Shown: positions 18,253 to 28,304, counted from the stretch's first letter. The stretch: 64,000 bases of DNA from Caballeronia sp. M1242 (GCF_017220215.1 NZ_CP071130.1:372001-436000); one strand, 5' to 3'. The notes: generated from the letters alone by a model not told the origin. Program-made: numbers and translations.

Positions 18253-19543
18253 TCCGGTCAATCCACCGCGCGTTCTCGCCCGCCGATCCGATGCCCGCGT
18301 GCTTGGCCATCGGCACGAAGAAATGCGTGGCGATCGGCAGCTTCGACGTTTCGAGCCAGCTCGTCAGATGCGCTTCCAGCCGCCGCGCGGGCGCCCGCAG
18401 TTCCTCGCGCAGCACCGGCGGCAGCTTCTCGAAGTGGCGCATGTCCGTTTGATACGGCTCGGGCGCGACGCACAGCGCGTTCGGGCGGCCCTCGACATCG
18501 GCGGGAAGGCGCTCCAGCGCCTGATGCAACAGCGCGACCCCGAGCCCTTCGCCACGCCACGGCTTACGCACTTCCCACTTGCTGATGTAGATCACGCGGT
18601 GCGTGCTGTAGATTTCGCAGAGCCGCTCGTGCCCGAGCGCTTCCGTCGATGCCAGCGCGAGCGAGAGCATTTCGCCCGAATAGGTGTCGAGCGTGTAGAC
18701 GAGGTCGGCGCTCTTCGTGAGCGGCGGCACCTTCACGAGCTTCAGTTCGACCGCGGCCGCGACGATATCGCTGCCCGCTTCGTGAAAGACGGCGAACGCG
18801 GTGCCGAGCCGCTCGTCGTCGACTTGCGGATACTCGTGGCGATACGTCATCGTGAAGAGCAGCGGGCCGATTTTCTCGCGATACGCGAGCGGGCGGTCCA
18901 CGTCGTAGTCGTCGGTGCCTTGCAGGCCGTACGGGTCGTAGTCCCGCTTTTCGCGGCGCTCGCCGCTTTCCAGCGATGACGCGAGCGCGGCGAGCGGCCG
19001 GCGCGATTCCGGCACGAGATCTTCCGGCAGCCCTTCCCACGAAAGGCGCAGGAATTCGCGTCCGCCACGGTAATGCGCCTCGAACAGCGACGCCACCGGC
19101 TGGCTCGCGACCGGATCGAGGATGCGCTGGGCGCATTCGAGCGCGCGGTCGAGCAACTGATCGGCTTCGGCGGGATCGGGCGCGAGCGGCGGTTCGTCGG
19201 CTTGCGGCGTGGCGGGCAATCCTTGCGCGACGCGCGCCTTGTGCGCCAGTTCGAGCCACTCGTCCGCGGCGCGCTCGGCGATGAAGCCCGCCGCGATCCG
19301 GTAGCCCGTCAGCACGACCGACTGTCCGGTATCGCCGAGCGGGAACACGTACTCGTCCGACATCGCTTCGTCCACGGTGACGGAGACGAAGGTCTCGCGC
19401 GGCAGCGGCGCGTTGGCCGCCGGGTCGAAACGGGTGTGGGACAGGACATGCGCGGCGAGGTCGGACGCGGCGGGACCGAATTCCGAACCCGGCCCGGGAA
19501 GCAGCTTCAGAAGAGGTAAGTCGATGATGCCCGATGTGCTCAT
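18233..19543 (-). CDS. Hypothetical protein with GNAT-like C-terminal domain
   Basis: A 436-residue soluble protein I cannot assign to a named family. The C-terminal third contains IYISKWEVRKPWRGEGLGVALLHQAL (about residues 325-350), which resembles the acetyl-CoA-binding motif (R/Q)xxGxG/A of GNAT acetyltransferases. The N-terminal part is acidic and has no recognised domain. There is no signal peptide or membrane segment. The 3' end overlaps the convergent glycosyltransferase gene by 20 bp. An N-acetyltransferase activity is an inference from one motif. Confidence 0.75.
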   Translation of the reverse strand: MSTSGIIDLPLLKLLPGPGSEFGPAASDLAAHVLSHTRFDPAANAPLPRETFVSVTVDEAMSDEYVFPLGDTGQSVVLTGYRIAAGFIAERAADEWLELAHKARVAQGLPATPQADEPPLAPDPAEADQLLDRALECAQRILDPVASQPVASLFEAHYRGGREFLRLSWEGLPEDLVPESRRPLAALASSLESGERREKRDYDPYGLQGTDDYDVDRPLAYREKIGPLLFTMTYRHEYPQVDDERLGTAFAVFHEAGSDIVAAAVELKLVKVPPLTKSADLVYTLDTYSGEMLSLALASTEALGHERLCEIYSTHRVIYISKWEVRKPWRGEGLGVALLHQALERLPADVEGRPNALCVAPEPYQTDMRHFEKLPPVLREELRAPARRLEAHLTSWLETSKLPIATHFFVPMAKHAGIGSAGENARWIDRIMESEA

Positions 19544-19655
19544 GAGTGCCGTCTCCGATCGTGAACGGCTATCGTAACAAACCGTGCCACTTCAGGAGAG
19601 CGGGCGCAGGACGTGCTTCTCGCTCGACACTTCGACTCGGTGGTGGAGAAACGCG

Positions 19656-20054
19656 ATGAACAGCGAGATTCACGAAGGCGGTTGCGCGTGCGGCGCGTTT
19701 CGCTTTCGCGCGAAGGGCACGCCGCGGCGCGTCGCGCTGTGTCACTGCATGACCTGCCGGCGCGTGCACGGCTCGGCGTTCGGCGCCTACGCGATCTTTC
19801 CTCGCGATCGAGTGGAGATGAGCGGCGCGCTCAAAACGTGGGAAAGCTCGGAAGACGGGCGGCGGCATTTCTGTCCGGTCTGCGGATCGGTGGCGTATAT
19901 GGAGTTCGTGAGCCGCCCGGAGGTGGATCTGCCGCTCGGCGCATTCGATGAAACCGGCCTCTTCGAGCCGAGCTACGAGCTTTGGTGCGTGCACCGCGAG
20001 CCGTGGCTGCCGAGTGGCGCGCGCTCGGAATACGCCGAGGAACGGACGGCATGA
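19656..20054 (+). CDS. GFA family protein (CENP-V/formaldehyde-activating-like)
   Basis: This 132-residue zinc protein belongs to the GFA family, named after glutathione-dependent formaldehyde-activating enzyme. The zinc ligands are visible as GGCACGAFRF, CHCMTCRR and HFCPVCGS, in the family order. Most GFA proteins have no proven activity. The ATG at 19656 has GGAG seven bases upstream and gives the usual short N-terminus before the first CxC. It is followed 40 bp later by the DUF72 gene and may be co-transcribed. Confidence 0.9.
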   Translation: MNSEIHEGGCACGAFRFRAKGTPRRVALCHCMTCRRVHGSAFGAYAIFPRDRVEMSGALKTWESSEDGRRHFCPVCGSVAYMEFVSRPEVDLPLGAFDETGLFEPSYELWCVHREPWLPSGARSEYAEERTA

Positions 20055-20094
20055 TCGCGCGCCGCCGCTGCTTGCGTCCCGAAAGGTGAGCGCC

Positions 20095-20997
20095 ATGCCC
20101 GGACGCGAGGGACACATTCGCATCGGCATTTCGGGCTGGCGTTATGCCGGCTGGCGCGGCGTGTTCTACCCGAAGAAGCTCGCGCAGGCGCGCGAACTCG
20201 AATTCGCGTCGCGCGCGGTGCAGACGGTCGAGATCAACGGATCGCATTATTCGCTGCAAAGTCTCTCCAGCTGGCGCGCCTGGCATGAAGCCACGCCGGA
20301 CGGCTTCGTTTTCAGCGTGAAAGGACCGCGCTATCTGACCCACATGCTGCGCTTTCGCGATGAAACGGCCATTCCCGCCATCGCCAATTTCTTCGCTTCG
20401 GGCGTGCTCGCGCTCGACGAGAAACTCGGGCCTTTCCTGTGGCAGTTTCCGCCGAACTTCAGTTTCAAGCCCGAATCGTTCGAACGGTTTCTCGAACTCT
20501 TGCCGAAGGACACGCAAGCCGCCGCCGCGCTCGCCCAGCAGCACGACACGCGCGTGAAAGAGCCGTGGTTCGAGGCGCGGCGCAAGCGGGCGCTGCGCCA
20601 TGCCATCGAAATCCGCCATCCGAGCTTCTGCACCGATGCCTTCGTGCGGCTCCTGCGCAAGCATGGCGCGGCGCTCGTCGTATCGGACTCGGTGGCGGAC
20701 TGGCCGTATGCCGAAGACCTCACGTCCGACTTCATGTATCTGCGGCTGCACGGCACGGAAACGCTGTACGGCGGCGCCTATTCCGACGACGCGCTCGACG
20801 GCTGGACGCGGCGCATCCAGCGATGGGCGGCGGGCGGGCAGGTCGAGGACGCGCGGCTCATTTCGACGGCGGCGGCGCGCCGCCGCGCATCGCGCGACGT
20901 GTACTGCTACTTCGACAACGACCAGAAAGTGCAAGCGCCTTTCGATGCCCGTCGCTTGATGGAACGTCTCGGCGTGAAACCGGAAAGCGGCGGCTGA
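20095..20997 (+). CDS. DUF72 domain-containing protein
   Basis: This 300-residue protein is a member of the DUF72 family (YecE-like), with a TIM-barrel fold and unknown biochemical role. Family landmarks are IRIGISGWRYAGWRGVFYP at the start, VEINGSHYSLQS, FVFSVKGPRYLTH, LWQFPPNF, AIEIRHPSF, DFMYLRLHGTE and VYCYFDNDQKVQAPFDARRL. The start at 20095 is chosen because the family begins about ten residues before the IGISGW strand and AAAGGTGAG lies just upstream. Confidence 0.92.
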   Translation: MPGREGHIRIGISGWRYAGWRGVFYPKKLAQARELEFASRAVQTVEINGSHYSLQSLSSWRAWHEATPDGFVFSVKGPRYLTHMLRFRDETAIPAIANFFASGVLALDEKLGPFLWQFPPNFSFKPESFERFLELLPKDTQAAAALAQQHDTRVKEPWFEARRKRALRHAIEIRHPSFCTDAFVRLLRKHGAALVVSDSVADWPYAEDLTSDFMYLRLHGTETLYGGAYSDDALDGWTRRIQRWAAGGQVEDARLISTAAARRRASRDVYCYFDNDQKVQAPFDARRLMERLGVKPESGG

Positions 20998-21265
20998 AGC
21001 GAACTGTAAGCCGGCCGCATCGGGCTATTTCGTGTCCGAATCGAACGGGACACGGATTGTCCCGCCGGAACTGCATTCTTCACTCAACGGTCCGACCCAC
21101 TGCATCGATTGCATTCGCGTCAGGAAAATAAGACGATAAGCGGCGGGCTTCGCGCGGAAGAAAAAGCGTTGAAAAAGCGATGAGCGAAGCACGCGCGCCG
21201 GATGCGCGACAAGCGGCAGGATCGAGAACCTTTGACCTTCAAAGCCTACGAGGAGCATCGATACC

Positions 21266-22867
21266 ATGGCGAAGCAACCGGTTAGCGGCAGCGACAAAAC
21301 CCATCCCGAGGGCGCGAAGTGCGTCGGCGCGTGCGACCTCGGCGAGCAGATCGAAGTCATCGTCATGCTGCGGCGCAAGGACGAAGCGGGCTTTCGCCAG
21401 ATGATGGCGCGCATCGACTCGGGCGATGCCCCCGCGCAGTCCGTCACGCGAGACGAATTCGACAAGCGCTTCGGCGCATCCCAGGACGATGTCGAAAAAA
21501 TCAAGAAGTTTGCCGCAGAGAACGGCCTGACCGTCGTGCGCGCCGAGCGGAGCACGCGCAGCGTCGTGCTCAAGGGCAGCATCGAGCAGTTCCAGAAGGC
21601 GTTCGACGTGAAGCTCGAACGCTTCCAGCATCACAACATCGGCGAGTATCGCGGGCGCAGCGGCCCGGTGAACGTGCCGGACGATATCCACGACGCCGTC
21701 ACCGCCGTGCTCGGCCTCGACAGCCGGCCGCAGGCGCGCCCGCATTTCCGCTTCCGGCCGCCGTTCAAGCCGGCGCGCGGCGTCACGCCGGCATCGTTTT
21801 CGCCCGTCGATCTCGCCGCTCTTTACGACTTCCCCGAAGGCGACGGCGCGGGCCAGTGCATTGCGATCATCGAACTCGGCGGCGGCTATCGCGACACGGA
21901 TCTTTCGGCGTACTTCTCGAAGCTCGGCGTGAAGTCGCCGAAAGTCGTGTCGGTGAGCGTCGACAACGCGAAGAACGCGCCGACCGGCAATCCGAACGGG
22001 CCGGACGGCGAAGTGACGCTCGATATCGAGATCGCGGGAGCCATCGCGCCCGGCGCGCGCATCGCGGTGTACTTCGCGCCGAACAGCGACGCCGGTTTCG
22101 TCGATGCCGTCAACCGCGCGATCCACGACAACACGAACAAGCCGTCCGTCGTGTCGATCAGCTGGGGCGGGCCGGAGGCCAACTGGACTTCGCAATCCAT
22201 CAACGCGTTCAACGACGTGCTGCAAAGCGCCGCCGCGCTCGGCGTGACAGTGTGCGCGGCCGCGGGCGACAGCGGATCGTCGGACGGCGTGGGCGACGGC
22301 TCGAATCACGTCGATTTCCCGGCGTCCAGCCCGTATGTGCTCGGCTGCGGCGGCACGAGCCTCGCGGCGTCGGCGCAGTCCATCACGCATGAAGTGGTGT
22401 GGAACGACGGCGATCAGGGCGGCTCGGGCGGCGGCGGCGTCAGCGCGGTCTTCGCGCTACCCGTGTGGCAGAAGGGCCTGAGCGTCGCGCACACGGGCGG
22501 CAAGCACACGCCGCTCTCGAAGCGCGGCGTGCCCGACGTGGCCGGCGACGCATCGCCGCAAACCGGCTACGAAGTCGTGATCGACGGCGAGGAAACCGTC
22601 GTCGGCGGCACGAGCGCGGTGGCGCCGCTGTGGGCCGCGCTGATCGCGCGGATCAACGCCATCAATGGCGCGCCGTGCGGCTTCGTCAATCCGAAGCTGT
22701 ACAAGGCGAAGACCGCGTTTCGCGATATCACGCAGGGCAACAACGGCAGCTTTGCGGCATCGGCGGGATGGGATGCATGCACGGGTTTAGGCAGCCCCAA
22801 CGGCGGCAAGATCGCCGCCGCGCTCACGCCCGCGAGCGGTCAGACACGGCAGTCGAGCAAGAGTTGA
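21266..22867 (+). CDS. Sedolisin family serine-carboxyl peptidase (S53, kumamolisin-like)
   Basis: This 533-residue acid endopeptidase carries an N-terminal activation domain (about residues 25-165) followed by the S53 catalytic domain. The catalytic set is intact: E249 and D253 in GEVTLDIEIAG, the oxyanion D335 in AAAGDSGSSDG and the nucleophile S450 in VGGTSAVAPLWA. A calcium site is expected in FRDITQG and DACTGLGSPNG near the end. No signal peptide is seen, although sedolisins are normally secreted; kumamolisin-type enzymes also lack classical ones. AGGAG lies ten bases before the ATG. An S10 carboxypeptidase gene follows closely. Confidence 0.95.
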   Translation: MAKQPVSGSDKTHPEGAKCVGACDLGEQIEVIVMLRRKDEAGFRQMMARIDSGDAPAQSVTRDEFDKRFGASQDDVEKIKKFAAENGLTVVRAERSTRSVVLKGSIEQFQKAFDVKLERFQHHNIGEYRGRSGPVNVPDDIHDAVTAVLGLDSRPQARPHFRFRPPFKPARGVTPASFSPVDLAALYDFPEGDGAGQCIAIIELGGGYRDTDLSAYFSKLGVKSPKVVSVSVDNAKNAPTGNPNGPDGEVTLDIEIAGAIAPGARIAVYFAPNSDAGFVDAVNRAIHDNTNKPSVVSISWGGPEANWTSQSINAFNDVLQSAAALGVTVCAAAGDSGSSDGVGDGSNHVDFPASSPYVLGCGGTSLAASAQSITHEVVWNDGDQGGSGGGGVSAVFALPVWQKGLSVAHTGGKHTPLSKRGVPDVAGDASPQTGYEVVIDGEETVVGGTSAVAPLWAALIARINAINGAPCGFVNPKLYKAKTAFRDITQGNNGSFAASAGWDACTGLGSPNGGKIAAALTPASGQTRQSSKS

Positions 22868-22915
22868 GGGACAACAGTGAACAACAACCACGACGACGAT
22901 TCTGGAGCGACCACG

Positions 22916-24685
22916 ATGAACTCCGATCCACTGACAACGAAGACGATTCACGGCCACACCGGCACGGGCGTCGCGCCCGATGCGGGCGCCATCGCGCCCC
23001 GGCCGGACGAGGCGAGCGAGCCCGCGGCGCAGGAGCACGCGGCGAAGGCGCCCGCCAAAGCGCCCGCCAAGAGCGCGGGCAAGAAGGACCAGCCGTATTT
23101 CGATCCGGTCGCCTACGGCAACGGCCCCGACGATTCGGTGGAAGCTACCGAAGCCGACGAAAACGCCGCGATCACGCATCACACGGTGACCATCGGCGGC
23201 GAGAAGATCGCGTACACCGCGACCGTCGGCCATCTGGTGACGGTGGACCCGAGCAGCTCGAAGCCGGACGCGAAGATGTTCTACGTCGCGTTCACGAAGG
23301 ACGGTGCGAAGGAGGAAGAGCGCCCGCTTACGTTCTTCTATAACGGCGGGCCGGGCTCGTCGTCGGTGTTCGTGCTGCTCGGCTCGTTCGGGCCGCGCCG
23401 CATCAAGACGGCCATGCCGAGCTTCACGCCGCCCGCGCCGTACGAGATGGAGGACAACCCGGACAGCCTGCTCGACAAGAGCGACCTGATCTTCATCAAC
23501 CCGGTCGGCACCGGCTATTCCGCGGCGATCGCGCCGAACAAGAACCGCGACTTCTGGGGCGTCGATCAGGACGCCGATTCGATCAAGCAGTTCATCAAGC
23601 GTTATCTGACGAAGAACAACCGCTGGAATTCGCCGAAGTTTCTGTTCGGCGAATCGTACGGCACGGCGCGCAGTTGCGTGCTCGCGTACCGGCTGCACGA
23701 AGACGGCGTCGATCTGAACGGCATCACGCTGCAATCGTCGATTCTCGACTATCGGCAGGCGGGCAATCCGGTGGGCGCGTTGCCGACGGCCGCCGCCGAT
23801 GCGTGGTATCACAAGAAGCTCGGCGTCCATCCGACACCGACGAACCTGCTCAACTTCACGGAGGAAGTGGCCGAATTCGCGCGCACGGACTACCTGAACG
23901 CGCTGCGCAAGTTCCCGCAGACGGACGACGAAGTGGTCGAAAAGCTCGCGGAATACACGGGCATCGACAAGGTGACGCTACTCGCGTGGAGCCTCGACAT
24001 CGCCGCTTACGACAGCCGCGGCAACTCGCTGTTCCTGACGACGCTGCTCAAGTCGAAAGGCGAGTCGCTCGGCTCTTACGATGGCCGCGTGACGGCGGTA
24101 TCGACGGGCATCGCGGGCAAGATCGATCCGAACAGCGGCGGCAACGACCCGACCATGACGGCGGTGAGCGGCGTGTACACGGCGATGTGGAACAGTTACC
24201 TGAACGAGCAGTTGAAGTTCACGTCCACGTCTTCGTTCACGGACCTCAACGATCAGGCGTTCATCAACTGGGACTTCAAGCACACCGATCCGACCGGCGA
24301 GGAAAAGGGCGTCGACGCGAAGGGCAACGTCGTGCTGTACACGGCGGGTGATCTGGCTGCGGTGATGGCGCTGAACGTGGATCTGAAGGTGCTGGCAGCA
24401 AACGGCATGTACGACTTCGTGACGCCGTTCTACCAGACCATCCTCGATCTTCAGCAGATGCCGCTCATCGACAAGACCGTGCGGCAGAACCTCTCGGCGA
24501 CGTTCTATCCGTCCGGACACATGGTCTATCTGGACGGCGGATCACGCACGCAGCTGAAGGCGGATCTCGCGAAGATGTACAGCGAAGCGACGTCGAACCA
24601 TGCGGCGATGAGCCGGATCATCGCGCTGCAGAAGGTCACGGCGGACAAGGCGGGCAAGGCGCTTTCGCCGGAGAACGCGCAGTAA
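22916..24685 (+). CDS. S10 family serine carboxypeptidase-like protein
   Basis: This 589-residue alpha/beta hydrolase belongs to the serine carboxypeptidase family, which removes C-terminal residues at acidic pH. Motifs are FFYNGGPGSSSVFVLLGSFGP (oxyanion region), the nucleophile S247 in FGESYGTAR, D500 in NGMYDFVTPF and H535 in PSGHMVYLD. An Ala/Lys/Pro-rich stretch precedes the catalytic domain and no signal peptide is seen. The ATG at 22916 has GGAG eight bases upstream; an in-frame GTG at 22877 with GAGGG upstream is also possible and would add 13 residues. The gene follows the sedolisin by under 50 bp, so an endo/exopeptidase operon is likely. Confidence 0.92.
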   Translation: MNSDPLTTKTIHGHTGTGVAPDAGAIAPRPDEASEPAAQEHAAKAPAKAPAKSAGKKDQPYFDPVAYGNGPDDSVEATEADENAAITHHTVTIGGEKIAYTATVGHLVTVDPSSSKPDAKMFYVAFTKDGAKEEERPLTFFYNGGPGSSSVFVLLGSFGPRRIKTAMPSFTPPAPYEMEDNPDSLLDKSDLIFINPVGTGYSAAIAPNKNRDFWGVDQDADSIKQFIKRYLTKNNRWNSPKFLFGESYGTARSCVLAYRLHEDGVDLNGITLQSSILDYRQAGNPVGALPTAAADAWYHKKLGVHPTPTNLLNFTEEVAEFARTDYLNALRKFPQTDDEVVEKLAEYTGIDKVTLLAWSLDIAAYDSRGNSLFLTTLLKSKGESLGSYDGRVTAVSTGIAGKIDPNSGGNDPTMTAVSGVYTAMWNSYLNEQLKFTSTSSFTDLNDQAFINWDFKHTDPTGEEKGVDAKGNVVLYTAGDLAAVMALNVDLKVLAANGMYDFVTPFYQTILDLQQMPLIDKTVRQNLSATFYPSGHMVYLDGGSRTQLKADLAKMYSEATSNHAAMSRIIALQKVTADKAGKALSPENAQ

Positions 24686-24689
24686 GGCG

Positions 24690-24724
24690 GCGCGTGCCGT
24701 TTCGGGTATCGCAACGGCACGCGC
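24690..24724 (+). terminator. Stem-loop after the peptidase pair
   Basis: GCGCGTGCCGTT (24690-24701) is perfectly complementary to AACGGCACGCGC (24713-24724) with an 11-base loop. It lies just after the S10 gene stop. No T-run follows, so it may act as a 3' stabiliser or a factor-dependent stop. Confidence 0.55.
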
Positions 24725-24812
24725 GAACGTGTCAAAGGCTCGTTAGCTGTCCGATTGGCGCGTCCTGCGCTTTCTGACACACTAGCTGCACCGCTCGGAT
24801 TGGGGGTGCAGC

Positions 24813-27800
24813 GTGTCTCATTCTTCGAGGCCGCAACGCGCGTTGCGCTTTCTGCTCGCTGTCGCATGGCTCCTCGCGGCGCTGACGGCGGGCGCTTCCC
24901 ATGCCGCCGCGCGGCTCGTGATCGGCGCAGTGCCGGGCATGGTTCCTCCGCTCGATGTCGCCGCAGGCCCGGACGTGGACGCAGACGCCGCGCCGCGCGG
25001 CGTCTCCGTCGAGTTCGCGCAGGCGGTGGCCGAATCGCTCGGCATGACGCCGCAATGGCGGCGCTATCCGAATCGCGCCGCGCTCATCGAGGCGCTCTCG
25101 CGCGGCGAAATCGACATGGCCACCGGCGCGACCGGCGGCGACCTCGGCGGCCCGCTGCTGCTGTCGCGCCCTTATCTGCCGATCAAGACGGTGATCGTCG
25201 AGCCGCTCGCGAAGCACGCGGCGACGCATCGCATGGCGTACGTGGAGACGCAGACATCGCCTGCGCGGCTTGCGGCCGCGTATCCGTCGATGACGCCCGC
25301 AGCTTACCCCGACACCGTTTCGGCATTGCTCGCGGTTTCGCTCGGTCAGGCCGATGCGTTCGCCGGCGACGTGACCGCCGCTGCGTACTGCATCGGACAC
25401 CTCGATTTGCCCGGTCTCGCGGTCACGGGCTTCGCGCCCTTCGACGAGAGCGGCTACAGCTTCGCGTTCGCAGCCGGCCGACCGGACGCACAGGCGCTGG
25501 CGCAGCGGGTCGATGCCGCGCTGGCGCGCCTGCCGCCGCGCTTTATGATCGTGGCCCGCGCTCGTTGGGAAGTGGCGATGACCGCAGTTTCGGCAGAGGG
25601 CACGCTCGAACTTACGCCCGAGCAGAAGGCGTGGATCGCGGCGCATCCGGTCGTCTATTACTCGATGCTCTCGCACGCGCCGCCGCTCATGTTCCGCGAC
25701 GCGCGCGGTCAGCCCGCCGGTCTCGCGCCGGACCTGCTCGCGGCCGTCTCGCGCATGACAGGGCTGCGCTTCGAGGCACGCCAGCGTCGCGATATCGCGC
25801 GGATCGAACGCGACGTGAAGACGGGCGAATCCGCATTCCTGCCGATCAGCGTGCCGCGCGATCCCGACGACCCGGACTTCGTCGCGTCCGTGCCGTTCGG
25901 GGAAGGGCTCGTTGCTATCGTCACGCGGTCGGGCGCGCCGCAGCTCGCCGATGCCGCCGCGCTCGCCGGCAAGCGCGTCGCGCTGCCGTCCGGATACCCG
26001 GCGGGGCCGTCGTTGCGCGAACAAGCGCCGGCGGCGCGCATCGTCGATGCCAGTCCGGGCGACGGCCAGCTCGCCGCCGTCGCGAACGGCAAGGCCGACG
26101 CGACCGTCCTCGATATGAAGCTCGCCAATTACGCGATCGGCAATCCGTATCGCGGCAGGCTCGCGATCACCGGCGTGTTGTCGTCGAAACCGTCGCCGCA
26201 CGTGTTTCTCGTCGCGCGCAATCAGCCGGTGTTGCTCGACATTCTGAATCGCGCGATCGCGGCATTGCCGCCGCACGAACTCGAAGCCATTCGCGCGCGC
26301 TGGCAGCTTACTGAGCATCCCGAAACGTTGTGGGAGCAAAGGCGTCCGCGCGTGGAACTGGGCGCGGCGCTCGGCGGGGCGCTCGTGCTCGTGCTGGCCG
26401 CGTGGGCGGTGTCGCTGCGCGCGCAGATCGTGCGACGCATCGCCGCCGAGAACGCGATGCGGGCCGCCAAGGAGGAAGCCGAGACCGCGAACCGCGCGAA
26501 GTCCACCTTCCTCGCGACGATGAGCCACGAAATCCGCACGCCGATGAATGCGGTGCTCGGCCTCATCGAACTGGAACTGCGCGCGCCCGGCAACCGCGAC
26601 GCAACCGAGCGGTCGCTGCGCACGGCGCATCATGCGGCGCGCGATCTGCTCGGCATGATCGACGATCTGCTCGATGTCGCGAAGATCGAAGCCGAGCGGC
26701 TGGTGCTGGCGCCTGCGCCTGTCGAGCTATTTGCGTGGATCGCGAGCGTCGCGGCCATCTACGAGCCGGCGGCGCGGGCGAAGGGCATCGCGCTCGTCGT
26801 CGAGCGGCACGGCGAGCGCGACGGCCCGGCGTGGATCGTGGCCGACGCGCAGCGGCTGCGGCAGATCGTCGGCAACCTGCTGTCCAACGCGATCAAGTTC
26901 ACCGATGCCGGCGCGGTCACGCTGGCCTGCGATGTCGCGCCGCCGCGCGACGGCAAGCGCGCGGTCACGCTGGTCGTGTCCGATACGGGCGTCGGCATTG
27001 CGCCGGAGCGGCAGGCGTCGCTCTTCACGCCGTTCGTGCAGGCCCACGACGGCGGCGCGCGGCGCTTCGGCGGCACGGGCCTCGGACTCACCATCTGCAA
27101 GCGGCTCGTGTCGATGATGGGCGGCAGCATCGCGTTTGCCAGCACGCCCGGACAGGGAACCCGCTTTACGGTGCGCGCCGCGTTTCCCGAAGCGCAGGAG
27201 ACGGCGCAGCCACAGGCATCCGAAACGCGCGATTCGGCGCCCGAGGCCGCGTGCGCGCTCAGGGGCTTGCGCGTGCTCGTCGTGGACGATCATCCGGCAA
27301 ACCGCATGGTGCTCGACGGACAGATCCGGCTGCTCGGCGGTTCGACCGAGCTGGCGGTGGACGGCCGCAGCGCGTTCGCGCGCTGGCGCGACCATCCGGG
27401 CGCGTTCGACGTGATTCTCACCGACTGCTCGATGCCCGAGATGAGCGGCGAGGAACTGGCCGAAGCCATCCGCGCCGACGAGGCGACGCACGCGTTCGGC
27501 GCACGCGCGACGCCGATTGTCGGACTGACGGCGAATGCGCAGCCCGAAGCGGCCCGGCGGGCAGTGGCGGCGGGCATGACGATGTGCCTCGTGAAGCCGA
27601 TCGGGCTGGATGCGCTGCGCGATGCGCTGGCGGCTGCGACGGGGATGCATGCGGCGGCGGCCGCGGGAAGCGCGGCCGAGCAGGAAGCTGGATTTGGGCA
27701 GACAGGACATATCGCTGAAAGCGAGCGAGGTGGGGTCAGGCCGACCGCGCCCGTGATGTTCGAGCCCACACAAGCCACGACAACGCAGCCGACGCCCCCG

Positions 27801-28196
27801 CAACCGACCCGCGATGCCACAGGCAACACCGACACCACGCCGCCTTTCGATTCCGCCACGCTCGCCACCTTCGGCGATCAGGCCGCGACGCTGCTCGAAA
27901 CGCTCCGATCGGCCAACGCGCAGGATCTCGAAGAGGCTCATGCGGCGCGAAACGCGTGCGACCATGAACGCCTGCGCGAGATCGCGCATCGGATGAAGGG
28001 CGCGGCGGCGGTCATCGGCGCGGCGCGGTTCAAAGAGACGTGCGTCGCGCTTCAGCGGGACTGCGATCGCGCCATCGACGAAGATCGCAACGGCGAGGAC
28101 GATGCCTCCATCGATGCATCGTTCGCCGCCTTCGAGCATGCCGCCCTGACGCTCGATGCCGCCCTCGACGCCGCCGTCGCGCGGCCTTCGGTGTGA
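24813..28196 (+). CDS. Hybrid sensor histidine kinase of the BvgS/EvgS type
   Basis: This 1127-residue inner-membrane kinase has a signal sequence and then two periplasmic venus-flytrap domains of the SBP_bac_3 type (about residues 32-250 and 270-505). A membrane segment follows near 515-535. The transmitter has phospho-acceptor H572 in MSHEIRTPMNAV, N-box NLLSNAIKFT and G-box DTGVGIAPE / GGTGLGLTICKRL. A receiver domain has D871 in ILTDCSMPEMSG, and an Hpt domain has H1059 in IAHRMKGAA. A low-complexity Ala/Thr/Pro linker separates receiver and Hpt. The start is GTG with GGGGGTG upstream. No response regulator gene is nearby, so the output partner is elsewhere. Ligands are probably small organic molecules; none can be named. 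Confidence 0.93.
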   Translation: MSHSSRPQRALRFLLAVAWLLAALTAGASHAAARLVIGAVPGMVPPLDVAAGPDVDADAAPRGVSVEFAQAVAESLGMTPQWRRYPNRAALIEALSRGEIDMATGATGGDLGGPLLLSRPYLPIKTVIVEPLAKHAATHRMAYVETQTSPARLAAAYPSMTPAAYPDTVSALLAVSLGQADAFAGDVTAAAYCIGHLDLPGLAVTGFAPFDESGYSFAFAAGRPDAQALAQRVDAALARLPPRFMIVARARWEVAMTAVSAEGTLELTPEQKAWIAAHPVVYYSMLSHAPPLMFRDARGQPAGLAPDLLAAVSRMTGLRFEARQRRDIARIERDVKTGESAFLPISVPRDPDDPDFVASVPFGEGLVAIVTRSGAPQLADAAALAGKRVALPSGYPAGPSLREQAPAARIVDASPGDGQLAAVANGKADATVLDMKLANYAIGNPYRGRLAITGVLSSKPSPHVFLVARNQPVLLDILNRAIAALPPHELEAIRARWQLTEHPETLWEQRRPRVELGAALGGALVLVLAAWAVSLRAQIVRRIAAENAMRAAKEEAETANRAKSTFLATMSHEIRTPMNAVLGLIELELRAPGNRDATERSLRTAHHAARDLLGMIDDLLDVAKIEAERLVLAPAPVELFAWIASVAAIYEPAARAKGIALVVERHGERDGPAWIVADAQRLRQIVGNLLSNAIKFTDAGAVTLACDVAPPRDGKRAVTLVVSDTGVGIAPERQASLFTPFVQAHDGGARRFGGTGLGLTICKRLVSMMGGSIAFASTPGQGTRFTVRAAFPEAQETAQPQASETRDSAPEAACALRGLRVLVVDDHPANRMVLDGQIRLLGGSTELAVDGRSAFARWRDHPGAFDVILTDCSMPEMSGEELAEAIRADEATHAFGARATPIVGLTANAQPEAARRAVAAGMTMCLVKPIGLDALRDALAAATGMHAAAAAGSAAEQEAGFGQTGHIAESERGGVRPTAPVMFEPTQATTTQPTPPQPTRDATGNTDTTPPFDSATLATFGDQAATLLETLRSANAQDLEEAHAARNACDHERLREIAHRMKGAAAVIGAARFKETCVALQRDCDRAIDEDRNGEDDASIDASFAAFEHAALTLDAALDAAVARPSV

Positions 28197-28304
28197 CGAT
28201 GCGCTTGGCGCGCCGCTTGTCGGTCGTGTGTTCTAATTGAGCCTCCGTTCATCTCGAATTAGCGGCCATGCGTTGGCCGCACGATCAGCTTGCGCGAACG
28301 AGGC

